Positions 7,014-13,899 of a stretch of 23,852 nt of DNA are shown here, one piece after another. The stretch comes from Clostridiales bacterium UBA4706 (GTDB lineage Bacteria > Bacillota > Clostridia > Oscillospirales > Oscillospiraceae). The stretch spans positions 1-23,852 of the forward strand of contig DHKA01000048.1 in assembly GCA_002404605.1 (NCBI GenBank), given 5' to 3'. Under the pieces are notes generated by a model. It saw only the letters and a program-made list of their open reading frames with translations, searched no databases and was not told the DNA's origin. How positions within the stretch are numbered: the first letter of the stretch is position 1; each line of letters opens with the position of its first letter. A program made the translations under genes and the position numbers.

Positions 7014-7047
7014 ACTTTTTATTCATTTAAAGAGAAGGGGAACGCCC

Positions 7048-7317
7048 ATGAAAGCCATCGTATCCGTATTTGCGCGCGACGCCAAGGGCATCACCGCGTA
7101 CATCACCGCCGCGCTCGCCGAGCAGAACATCAACATTCTCGACATCAGCCAGACGCTCATGCAGGGCTACTTCACAATGATCATGCTCGTCGATCTTGCC
7201 GAGTGCGAAATGCCGTTTGATAAGCTCTCGCAGCATCTCCGCTCCGTCGGCGAGGAGCGCGGGCTCGCGGTGCACGTGCAGCGGCAGGACATTTTCGACG
7301 CCATGCACCGGATCTAA
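7048..7317 (+). CDS. UPF0237 ACT-domain protein
   Basis: 89 residues, the size of the free-standing UPF0237 ACT proteins. The chain begins MKAIVSVFARDAKGITAYIT and continues AALAEQNINILDISQTLMQGYFTMIMLVDL, a classic ACT beta-alpha-beta start with the ligand-loop glycine. The C-terminus VHVQRQDIFDAMHRI matches the family tail. A GAAGGGG ribosome site precedes the ATG. Its stop codon overlaps the Shine–Dalgarno of the next gene, so it is coupled to the UPF0210/PFL gene, a pairing widely conserved in Firmicutes and other phyla. The protein probably binds a small effector, perhaps formyl- or amino-acid related, for its partner. This is inferred, as no function is established from sequence. Confidence 0.92.
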   Translation: MKAIVSVFARDAKGITAYITAALAEQNINILDISQTLMQGYFTMIMLVDLAECEMPFDKLSQHLRSVGEERGLAVHVQRQDIFDAMHRI

Positions 7318-7327
7318 GGAGGATACC

Positions 7328-8692
7328 ATGAGCTATTTCCTCAATACCGACGAGATCGTCCAAACCATCCGGATGATCGAGCAGGAGCATCTCGATGTGC
7401 GCACGATCACGTTGGGGCTGAGCCTCCTCGACTGCGCCACCGGCGACATCAAGAGGACCGCCGATAAGGTCTATGAAAAGATCTGCCGCGAGGCGCACGA
7501 CCTTGTCCCCGTGGGCGAGGCCATCGAGCGCGAATTCGGCATCCCCATTGTGAATAAGCGCGTGTCCGTCACGCCCGTGGCGCTCATCGCGGGCGGCTGC
7601 GGGGACGACCTTGTCCCCGTTGCCGAGGCGATGGACCGCGCCGCGCGCGAAGTCGGCGTGAACTACATCGGCGGCTTTTCCGCGCTCGTGCAGAAGGGCT
7701 TCACGAAAGGCGATCACAGTCTCATCGCCTCCATTCCTGAGGCGCTTGCGCGCACCGAGCGCGTTTGCGCGAGCGTGAACGTCGGCTCGACGCGCGCGGG
7801 CATCAACATGGACGCCGTGGCGGAGATGGGCCGCGTCATCAAAAAGTGCGCCGCGCTCACCGCCGATACGGACGGTCTCGCGTGCTCCAAGCTCGTCGTT
7901 TTCTGCAACGCGGTCGAAGATAACCCGTTCATGGCGGGCGCGTTCCACGGCGCGGGCGAGGCCGAAAGCGCGGTGAACGTCGGCGTTTCCGGCCCCGGCG
8001 TCGTCTATCAGGCGCTGCAGGAGTGCAAGGGCGAGAGCTTTGACGTTGTGGCCGAGACGATCAAGCGCACGGCGTTCAAGGTGACGCGCATGGGGCAGCT
8101 CGTCGCGCGGGAGGCGTCCCGGCGGCTCGGCGTGCCGTTCGGCATCGTTGATCTCTCGCTCGCGCCGACCCCGGCGGTGGGCGACAGCGTCGCGCGCATT
8201 CTCGAGACGATGGGACTGGAGGTCTGCGGCACCCACGGCACGACCGCCGCGCTCGCCCTGCTGAATGACGCGGTGAAAAAGGGCGGCGTGATGGCATCCG
8301 GACACGTCGGCGGGCTTTCCGGCGCGTTCATCCCGGTCTCGGAGGACGAGGGCATGATCGCCGCGGCGCGCGAGGGAACGCTCACGCTCGATAAGCTCGA
8401 AGCGATGACGTGCGTGTGCTCCGTGGGACTTGATATGATCGCCGTGCCGGGCGATACGAGCGCCGAAACACTCTCCGCCATTCTCGCGGACGAGGCCGCC
8501 ATCGGCATGATCAACAATAAGACCACCGCCGTCCGGCTCATCCCCGCGCCGGGCAAGACCGTGGGCGACACGGTCGAGATCGGCGGGCTTTTCGGCGAAG
8601 CGCCGGTCATGCCGGTCCACGCGGCGTCGAGCGCGGAGTTTATCGCCCGCGGCGGCCGCATCCCCGCCCCGCTCCACTCGCTGAGGAACTGA
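7328..8692 (+). CDS. PFL-family protein, UPF0210 (DUF711)
   Basis: 454 residues, the normal full length, starting at an ATG whose AAGGAGG covers the upstream stop codon. Recognisable stretches include LNTDEIVQTIRMIEQEHLDVRTITLGLSLLDC at the N-terminus, VNKRVSVTPVALIAGG, NVGSTRAGINMDAV, FCNAVEDNPFMAGAFHG, VGVSGPGVVYQAL and the long glycine-rich C-terminal third (HVGGLSGAFIPVSEDEGM). The fold is related to glycyl-radical (PFL-like) barrels but no glycyl-radical motif is seen. The family is nearly always next to a UPF0237 ACT protein, as here, which suggests an enzyme whose activity responds to the ACT partner. The reaction is not known. A strong bidirectional terminator follows. Confidence 0.93.
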   Translation: MSYFLNTDEIVQTIRMIEQEHLDVRTITLGLSLLDCATGDIKRTADKVYEKICREAHDLVPVGEAIEREFGIPIVNKRVSVTPVALIAGGCGDDLVPVAEAMDRAAREVGVNYIGGFSALVQKGFTKGDHSLIASIPEALARTERVCASVNVGSTRAGINMDAVAEMGRVIKKCAALTADTDGLACSKLVVFCNAVEDNPFMAGAFHGAGEAESAVNVGVSGPGVVYQALQECKGESFDVVAETIKRTAFKVTRMGQLVAREASRRLGVPFGIVDLSLAPTPAVGDSVARILETMGLEVCGTHGTTAALALLNDAVKKGGVMASGHVGGLSGAFIPVSEDEGMIAAAREGTLTLDKLEAMTCVCSVGLDMIAVPGDTSAETLSAILADEAAIGMINNKTTAVRLIPAPGKTVGDTVEIGGLFGEAPVMPVHAASSAEFIARGGRIPAPLHSLRN

Positions 8693-8703
8693 ATGTATAA
8701 AGC

Positions 8704-8731
8704 AATCCCGCTGCCGCGAGGCAGCGGGATT
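8704..8731. terminator. Bidirectional terminator after UPF0210 and M14 peptidase genes
   Basis: Perfect 12-bp arms AATCCCGCTGCC / GGCAGCGGGATT around GCGA are followed by TTTC on the plus strand. It lies between convergent genes. Confidence 0.88.
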
Positions 8732-8761
8732 TTCTACGGAGCGGGATTTGTTTGACGATTT

Positions 8762-10039
8762 TTATATCCCCAGCGCGGCGAGGGTGAGGATGCCGAGGTT
8801 GGCGCTCCAGATGCTTTCAAACTGCGAGAGCGGGAGCGGATTTTCGCCGAGGCCGCACTCGATCGTGTAGCCGGGGCGGTCAAAATTCTGAATGAACCAG
8901 TCCTTATACCCGGCAAAGCCGGAGGCGTAGGGCGTGTCCTCGTAGGCGTAGCCGCTCACGGCGGCGAACCGCTCGGCGAGAGCGCGGCTGCCCTCCGGCT
9001 CAAAATTTAAGTACTTCCAGTAAATGACGTTTCCCTGTGTATGGTATGCGAGCACGAGCGCAGGGTCGAGCGCTTCGGTAAACGCGGCGAGCGCGGCGCT
9101 CTCGGGCGCCGTGAGCGGCGCTTCGCCGACAAAGTCGCGCGGGGCGGGGCGGTCGTAGCCCTGCGCGAACTTGATCGCGCGGGCCGTGTCCCACCCGGCG
9201 GGGTACTGTAAATTGAGATCGACGCCCGCAATGTTCGCCTTCCAGCCGTCCGGATAGGGGATCGCGGGGAACTCCGCGGCGATGGCCGAGGTCTGCTCCT
9301 TCGCTTCGCTCTCCGGCAGCGCGCCCGCCACGAGATCGACGCCGTCCGGATCGACGAGCGGCACGAGCGTGAGAGAGGCGCGGAAGAGGATATCCTCCGC
9401 CGGGTAGCCGAACACGGTCTCGCCCGCGGCGGCCGCGCGGAGCAGCGTTTCAAGATATTTCATCAAAAGCGGCGTCGTGATCCACTCGTTCGCATGGTGC
9501 GCGGCGCTGTAGAGCACGCGGCGCAGCCCGTCGCCCGCCGTGAGCGCCCAGATCGGGCGGGAGAGGACGCTGCGCCCGATGCTCTCGGCGCGAAGCTGCG
9601 GATACCGGTGCGTCAGTCCGTCCACGGCGTAACTCATGAGCGCGCTGCACCACGGGATATCCGTCGGCACGACGGAGAACGGCAGCGGTACGGTGATCCG
9701 CTGCCCGGGCCGCAGCGCGAACGGGTCGAGCGCCGGGTTTGCCGTTTCGATCGCGGCGAGCGAGGCGTCGTACCGCTCGGCGAGCGAGAAGAGCGTATCG
9801 CCGGGCCGGACCGTATGCACGGCGTACCCGCGCAGCCAGGGCGCGAGCGCGCGTTCGGTCTCCGCACCGAATATGCCGTCCGGCGTCAGACCGTGCGAGC
9901 GCTGGAAGGTTTGCAGCGCGCTTTTCGTCGCGCCGCCGAAAACGCCGTCGGACGCGGGGCCGCCGTACTGCGCGCGGCGGAGCGACAGCTGCAAAAGCGC
10001 GACCTCCGCGCCCGTGGAGCCGGTTTTCAAAATTTGCAT
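8762..10039 (-). CDS. M14 family carboxypeptidase with peptidoglycan-binding and LysM domains
   Basis: 425 residues. Domain order: PG_binding_1 (about 1–66, with SDGVFGGATKSALQTFQRSHGL), LysM (about 73–118, HTVRPGDTLFSLAERYDASL then NPALDPFALRPGQRITVPL), then a zinc carboxypeptidase domain (about 130–425). Zinc ligands are visible as H182xxE185 (HHANEW) and His333 (YHTQG). Glu394 (YTIECGLGENPLP) is the catalytic glutamate. The make-up resembles gamma-D-glutamyl-L-diamino acid endopeptidase I, which trims spore or sporulation peptidoglycan stems. No signal peptide is evident, as in that enzyme, so it may act in the mother cell or spore compartment. The ATG has GAGG about 8 nt upstream. It is monocistronic, back-to-back with spoIVB and the repeat A region. 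Confidence 0.9.
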   Translation of the reverse strand: MQILKTGSTGAEVALLQLSLRRAQYGGPASDGVFGGATKSALQTFQRSHGLTPDGIFGAETERALAPWLRGYAVHTVRPGDTLFSLAERYDASLAAIETANPALDPFALRPGQRITVPLPFSVVPTDIPWCSALMSYAVDGLTHRYPQLRAESIGRSVLSRPIWALTAGDGLRRVLYSAAHHANEWITTPLLMKYLETLLRAAAAGETVFGYPAEDILFRASLTLVPLVDPDGVDLVAGALPESEAKEQTSAIAAEFPAIPYPDGWKANIAGVDLNLQYPAGWDTARAIKFAQGYDRPAPRDFVGEAPLTAPESAALAAFTEALDPALVLAYHTQGNVIYWKYLNFEPEGSRALAERFAAVSGYAYEDTPYASGFAGYKDWFIQNFDRPGYTIECGLGENPLPLSQFESIWSANLGILTLAALGI

Positions 10040-10089
10040 GACATTTCCTCACGATGAAAAAATTTTGGCAGGCATGAGAGCAAAACGGA

Positions 10090-10118
10090 AGGATACCATA
10101 TTAAAAATAGTCTGTCGA
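10090..10118 (-). promoter_or_regulatory. Candidate M14 peptidase promoter with −35 inside repeat A
   Basis: On the minus strand, TCGACA (10113–10118), a 17-bp spacer and TATCCT (10090–10095) lie about 50 bp before the ATG at 10039. The −35 hexamer is exactly the outer end of repeat A. Confidence 0.35.
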
Positions 10119-10345
10119 AAAAGCCTCGCAGAGTTTGCGCCCGGAGGCGCAAATAAAGTTCGGATCATTTTCTCCGGCGACATGTGCGTCGGAGAAAATA
10201 CTTTCCGGCTCGCAAACGTGCGAGTTGTGCGCCGCAGGCGCACAGCGAGTGCGCTGCGGCGAGCCGCAGCCCCTTCAAACGAGAGCCCAACGCAGTGGGT
10301 CTCGTTTGAGAGCGTGGCAAAAATCCTTTTTTTGACACGCTCAAA
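10113..10345 (+). repeat. Intergenic hairpin repeat, copy A
   Basis: This 233-bp element fills most of the 452-bp gap between the M14 peptidase and spoIVB. It is about 96% identical to copy C (about nine substitutions and one T indel by hand count) and inverted relative to copy B. It consists of successive hairpins: TTTGCGCC/GGCGCAAA, ATTTTCTCCG/CGGAGAAAAT, CTCGCA/TGCGAG, TGTGCGCC/GGCGCACA, CTGCGGC/GCCGCAG, CAAACGAGA/TCTCGTTTG, and a terminal stem with TTTGAG and CTCAAA. Its ends form an imperfect terminal inverted repeat (TGTCGAAAAAG against CTTTTTTTGACA). There is no ORF of its own, so a non-autonomous, MITE-like element or a structured RNA are both possible. In the remaining gap (10346–10491) I see only a weak CGCCGC/GCGGCG hairpin near 10422–10449 and no clear promoter. 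Confidence 0.88.
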
Positions 10346-10491
10346 GCAGGAAAACGCGAAACATGGAAACAGAGGACAAATTTCTCGCGGTTCTTTTCCT
10401 TCTCGGCAGACATACTGAATACGCCGCTGCAAAGAAGCCGTTTGCGGCGCGAAACATGCAAAGACATGGGAAGGATAAGGGTGGCAGTCCT

Positions 10492-11502
10492 ATGAGAAAG
10501 ATAAAAGAAGTATTCGCCCTGCTCGCCGCGGCGCTGACGCTGACGACTGCGGCGCTCGCCGCGGAGCCGGGCGACGTGCTCGTGCCGGTCGGCGAGGCGG
10601 TGGCGATATCGCTGCGGTGCGACGGCGTGGTGGTGTCCGCGCTTGCCGATATTGCTTCGGAAAACGGTACGTGCTGTCCGGCAGGGGAGGCGGGCGTGCA
10701 GGCGGGCGATAAGATCGTTGCGGTAAACGGCGAGCGCGTAACAAACGCCGAAGACTTTCTGCGCCGCGCAGCGGATTTTTCGGGTGAGTGTGTGACGCTC
10801 TCCGTCGAGCGAGGCGGCGAGGCAAAAACATTTGCCGTTACGCCGAGGCTCGGCAGCGGCGGAACGTATCAGATCGGGCTCTGGCTGCGCGACGCGGTGC
10901 GCGGGCTCGGTACCGTAACGTTTTATGACCCGGCTACCGGGGAATACGGCGCGCTTGGTCACGGCGTCGGTCTGCCGGAGACCGGCGAGCTGATGAGCGC
11001 CTCCGGCGGGGAGATCTACCGGGCGGACGTCACCGGCGTCGTCATGGGCGAGCGCGGCGCGCCAGGTGAACTGTGCGGCGGCGCGAGCAGCGCCGCGCCG
11101 ATCGGCTCGATCGAGGAGAACACGGTCCGCGGCATTTTCGGAACGAGCCGAACGCCGCTCGGCACGCTCCCGACCATGCCGGTCGCCGCAGAGAGCGAGA
11201 TCCGTCTCGGCGAGGCGACGATCCTCTCCACCGTCAGTACCGGCGGTGTGCGTTCGTATGATGCCGTGATCACGCGCATCGCGCGCAGCGGCGACGGCGG
11301 GAAGCTCACGCTCACGATCACGGACGGCGACCTTCTCGCCGTGACCGGCGGCATCGTGCAGGGGATGAGCGGCTCGCCCATTCTGCAAAACGGAAAGATC
11401 GTCGGCGCGGTCACGCACGTGCTCGTGAACGACCCCACCAAAGGATACGGCATTTCCATGGAGAATATGCTCAAAGAAGGGCGCACAAGATCCGCCGCCT
11501 GA
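10492..11502 (+). CDS. spoIVB: SpoIVB signalling serine peptidase (S55)
   Basis: 336 residues from the ATG at 10492, which gives a proper signal/anchor peptide (MRKIKEVFALLAAALTLTTA) and has AAGGGTGG upstream. A PDZ domain (about 30–118) shows AGVQAGDKIVAVNGERVTNAEDF. The SpoIVB domain (about 120–330) carries His157 in GALGHGVGL and a GMSGSP serine motif (Ser293, matching the known nucleophile position), with acidic residues at 278–280 as the likely third member. In Bacillus this enzyme is made in the forespore and cleaves SpoIVFA, releasing sigma-K processing. It is shorter than the ~426-residue Bacillus form, mostly at the N-terminal side. The conserved neighbour spo0A follows 265 bp later. 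The promoter type, expected to be forespore-specific, cannot be seen with confidence. Confidence 0.93.
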   Translation: MRKIKEVFALLAAALTLTTAALAAEPGDVLVPVGEAVAISLRCDGVVVSALADIASENGTCCPAGEAGVQAGDKIVAVNGERVTNAEDFLRRAADFSGECVTLSVERGGEAKTFAVTPRLGSGGTYQIGLWLRDAVRGLGTVTFYDPATGEYGALGHGVGLPETGELMSASGGEIYRADVTGVVMGERGAPGELCGGASSAAPIGSIEENTVRGIFGTSRTPLGTLPTMPVAAESEIRLGEATILSTVSTGGVRSYDAVITRIARSGDGGKLTLTITDGDLLAVTGGIVQGMSGSPILQNGKIVGAVTHVLVNDPTKGYGISMENMLKEGRTRSAA

Positions 11503-11547
11503 CCGCGGCGGACGGCCCCTTGCGGACGCCGGCGAAAAATGCGAAAA

Positions 11548-11617
11548 GCGATTCGACGGCGTCTTGCCGGATTTGATACGATATTATGTAAATCCGTGCA
11601 ACCTCGCGTCGAATCGC
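11548..11617. promoter_or_regulatory. Inverted pair of Spo0A-box-like sites upstream of spo0A
   Basis: GCGATTCGACG (11548–11558) and its exact reverse complement CGTCGAATCGC (11607–11617) are 48 bp apart. Each contains a 6-of-7 match to the 0A box TGTCGAA in opposite orientation. They may be autoregulatory sites, or a long-loop hairpin after spoIVB. Confidence 0.4.
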
Positions 11618-11630
11618 GCAAGATCATAAC

Positions 11631-11661
11631 GAAGAAAAATTGAGATAATTTCGACGAATTT
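11631..11661 (+). promoter_or_regulatory. Candidate sigma-H-like promoter of spo0A with overlapping 0A-like box
   Basis: GAAGAAAAA (11631–11639) resembles the sigma-H −35 (one mismatch to RnAGGAWWW). GACGAATTT (11653–11661) matches RnnGAAT. The 13-bp spacing is slightly long. TTCGACG (11650–11656) is a reverse 6-of-7 0A box. The leader to the ATG at 11768 is about 100 nt and holds no other clear signal. Confidence 0.35.
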
Positions 11662-11767
11662 TCCCTCCATATTCCGGGATGTTTATGCTAAATTAGTCAA
11701 TCAATGTAGCCAAGCACAAAAAAACATCAGCAAACTGCTTGCAGTTCATAATTATGGAGGCAAAGTT

Positions 11768-12571
11768 ATGGAAACTAAAATCCGAGTGCTGATCGCCGAC
11801 CCGAACGAGGATTTTCAGCTGTTGATGAAGAACCTGCTTTCGCACGAGGCGGACATGGAAGCGGTGGGTACATCCTCCGACGGATCGGACGCGCTCGCAA
11901 AGATCGAAGCGCTACATCCGGACGTTGTGCTGCTGGAGCTGGTACAGCCACGGCTCGACGGAATGGGTGTGCTGCGCAAGCTCTCCGAAAAGGAGTCGGC
12001 ACCGCCGGTGCTCATTCTCACCGGGTTCGTCAATGCGCATGTCGTCGCCGAGTGCGCGGATCTCGGCGCGGCGTATTTCATGTCCAAGCCGTGTGACACT
12101 GCCGAGCTCATGCAGCGTCTGCGCCAGAGCGCCCAGACGGGCAAGAAGCCGATGCCCGTCACCGACGGCCGGAGCCTGGCGGCAGCCGCGCCGGCGGCGA
12201 AGGCGGATAACGCCTCGCTCGAGAGCGTTGTTACCGACATCATCCACGAGATCGGCGTCCCGGCGCACATCAAGGGCTATCAGTATCTGCGCGAAGCGAT
12301 CATCCTTACGATCAACGACATGGACGCCATCAACGCCGTGACGAAGGTGCTCTATCCGGAGGTCGCAAAGAAGTTTTCCACGACGCCGAGCCGCGTTGAA
12401 CGCGCCATCCGCCACGCGATCGAAGTCGCGTGGGACCGCGGGGATGTGGAGACGCTGCAAAAGTTTTTTGGCTATACCGTTTCCGGCATTAAGGGCAAGC
12501 CGACGAACAGCGAGTTTATCGCCATGATCGCCGACTGCCTCTCCCTTCGGCGCAAGCAGGGGAAAATGTGA
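11768..12571 (+). CDS. spo0A: Spo0A sporulation master regulator with non-canonical receiver domain
   Basis: 267 residues, normal Spo0A length, with ATTATGGAGG 9 nt before the ATG. The C-terminal DNA-binding domain (about 150–262) is highly typical: VTDIIHEIGVPAHIKGYQYL, then SRVERAIRHAIEVAWDRGD and NSEFIAMIADCL. The receiver domain (1–120) keeps Asp11, Thr85 (LILTGF) and Lys107 (MSKPCD). However, the phospho-acceptor position reads VVLLELVQPRLDG, with Glu57 (codon GAG at 11936–11938) where Bacillus Spo0A has Asp56, and the second acidic-pocket residue is Pro12 (ADPNED instead of xDDN). An Ala-rich linker (120–150) joins the halves. The stop codon coincides with the edge of repeat B. Regulation by classical phosphorelay is therefore doubtful. 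A phosphomimetic or otherwise controlled form is inferred. Confidence 0.94.
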   Translation: METKIRVLIADPNEDFQLLMKNLLSHEADMEAVGTSSDGSDALAKIEALHPDVVLLELVQPRLDGMGVLRKLSEKESAPPVLILTGFVNAHVVAECADLGAAYFMSKPCDTAELMQRLRQSAQTGKKPMPVTDGRSLAAAAPAAKADNASLESVVTDIIHEIGVPAHIKGYQYLREAIILTINDMDAINAVTKVLYPEVAKKFSTTPSRVERAIRHAIEVAWDRGDVETLQKFFGYTVSGIKGKPTNSEFIAMIADCLSLRRKQGKM

Positions 12572-12773
12572 GCATGTCAAACGAGACCCACTTCGTTGGG
12601 CTCTCGTTTGAAAAGACTGCGGCTCGCCGCAGCGCACTCGCTGTGCGCCGGTGGCGCACAACTCGCACGTTTGCGAGCCGAGAGGAATTTTCTCCGACGT
12701 ACACGCCGCCGGAGAAAATGATTCAGACTCTATTTGCGCCTGCGAGCGCAAACTCTGCGAGACTTCTTTGATA
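12569..12773 (-). repeat. Intergenic hairpin repeat, copy B (inverted, 3'-shortened)
   Basis: Read on the minus strand this is the same element as copies A and C, with about 85–90% identity by eye. Its distal part is deleted between two TTGA sequences, so the long A-rich terminal stem is lost. Many differences fall in loops or keep pairing, for example the loop of the TGTGCGCC/GGCGCACA stem. The element begins immediately at the spo0A stop codon and ends 7 bp before the spo0A terminator hairpin, so it lies between gene and terminator. Together with copy A it brackets spoIVB–spo0A as an inverted pair. The remaining gene-free sequence to 12936 holds only the terminator and promoter listed next. 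Confidence 0.85.
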
Positions 12774-12780
12774 GGTTGAG

Positions 12781-12811
12781 CAGCCCTGTCCGGGTGTACC
12801 GGACGGGGCTG
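12781..12811 (+). terminator. Terminator, probably of spo0A
   Basis: 13-nt arms (12781–12793, 12799–12811) pair with one G·U around GTGTA and are followed by TTTG. The hairpin is separated from the spo0A stop by repeat B. Confidence 0.75.
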
Positions 12812-12847
12812 TTTGCGCTTCGGCGCGCGGCGGGAGGGAAATCGCTC

Positions 12848-12876
12848 TTGCCATATACGGCGGCAAAATATATAAT
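12848..12876 (+). promoter_or_regulatory. SigA-type promoter for the Tim44-like gene
   Basis: TTGCCA (12848–12853), a 17-bp spacer and perfect TATAAT (12871–12876). The predicted start near 12883 makes an ATG at 12895 too close for a ribosome site and favours the TTG start at 12937. Confidence 0.78.
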
Positions 12877-12936
12877 TAACAATAAATATCACGCATGGAA
12901 TCCCGCATGGAAAAAGATAAGGGAGTGGATGCCGCC

Positions 12937-13872
12937 TTGAAGAAGAAAGTTCTTACTCTGTTTGCCGTGCTGCTCTGCGCGCTCGTCGTGCTGAACGTCA
13001 CGGCCCTTGCTGATTTCGGCGATTTTTCCGGCAGCTCGGACTATGATTTCAGCTACGATTATAACGACGACTGGTCCTCCGGCGATTCCGACAGCGACTG
13101 GTCGGGCGGCGGAGACATATTCATTTTCGGCGGCGGAGGCGACGGGATCGATTTCTGGACGATCCTCGCGGTGATCGTCATCATCATTATCGTCGCGCAG
13201 GTATTTGGAAAAGACAAGAAGGGCAAGGGCGGTTCGTCCGTTGGAAAGAATGCCCGGCGCGCCGAGCGTGCCGAGAGCCGCGCCAACCGCGCCGCGCTCA
13301 CGCCCATCGGCGAATATGCGAAGATCGATCCGGTCTTCAACGCGGCGGCGCTGTGCGAGAAGGCGTCGAATCTCTATGTGCAGATGCAGAACGCCTGGAC
13401 GGCGAAGAACATCGAGTCCCTGCGGCCGTACTTCACCGATGCGCTCTTCACGCAGATGGAGCGCTCGCTGCAGGGATATGTGCAGCGCGGCGAGACGAAC
13501 GTTGTCGAGCGCATCGCGGTGCTGGATGTGACGCCGCTCGGCTTCCACCAGACCGGCGGCGAGGATCACATCCTTCTCCGGCTGCGCACGCGCATCACGG
13601 ACTATACCGTGAACGACGGCACGCAGCAAATCGTCCGCGGCAGCCGTGACCAGGAAAAATACATGACCTACGAGTGGGATCTTCTGCGTCCGACCGGCAC
13701 GAAGACCGAGACCGAAAGCGGCGAAACGAAGCGCATCACCTGCCCGGGCTGCGGCGCGCCGCTCGATGTGAACGCGAGCGCGCGGTGCCCGTACTGCGGC
13801 ACGGTGATCCAGCAAAAGGCGCAAAACTGGGTCATCAGCGCCATCCGCGGCATCCGGCAGGAGACCGTATAA
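12937..13872 (+). CDS. Tim44-like domain membrane protein with C-terminal zinc ribbon
   Basis: 311 residues from TTG at 12937. This start has AAGGGAG 11 nt upstream and yields a textbook signal sequence (LKKKVLTLFAVLLCALVVLN, cleavage after ALA). Upstream in-frame ATGs at 12895 and 12907 lack a ribosome site but cannot be excluded. After the signal comes an Asp/Ser/Gly/Tyr-rich segment, one membrane helix (FWTILAVIVIIIIVAQVFG), a basic stretch (KDKKGKGG, then ARRAERAESRANR), a Tim44-like domain (about 135–255, IDPVFNAAALCEKASNLYVQMQNAW), and a CPGCG–CPYCG zinc ribbon near the end. The basic stretch places the Tim44 domain and zinc ribbon in the cytoplasm. Function is unknown; Tim44-like domains bind membranes or partner proteins. 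The sugar kinase follows after 27 bp. Confidence 0.82.
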   Translation: MKKKVLTLFAVLLCALVVLNVTALADFGDFSGSSDYDFSYDYNDDWSSGDSDSDWSGGGDIFIFGGGGDGIDFWTILAVIVIIIIVAQVFGKDKKGKGGSSVGKNARRAERAESRANRAALTPIGEYAKIDPVFNAAALCEKASNLYVQMQNAWTAKNIESLRPYFTDALFTQMERSLQGYVQRGETNVVERIAVLDVTPLGFHQTGGEDHILLRLRTRITDYTVNDGTQQIVRGSRDQEKYMTYEWDLLRPTGTKTETESGETKRITCPGCGAPLDVNASARCPYCGTVIQQKAQNWVISAIRGIRQETV

Positions 13873-13899
13873 AAAGCCGTATGAGCAGGAGGCGGAGAT

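Noticed and set aside
7181..8677. A 498-codon open frame antisense to the UPF0210 gene
   Set aside because: Compositionally biased (His/Arg/Ala), with no ribosome site or family match. The plus-strand gene is unmistakable.
9636..10418. A 260-codon plus-strand frame running from the M14 peptidase into repeat A
   Set aside because: It is antisense to a clear zinc peptidase and then crosses the repeat. No start signal or recognisable domain.
12734..12940. Short frame beginning inside repeat B, sharing its MRLRAQTLR start with a frame beginning in repeat C
   Set aside because: The shared peptide start comes only from the DNA repeat. No ribosome site is present and the frames diverge outside the repeat.
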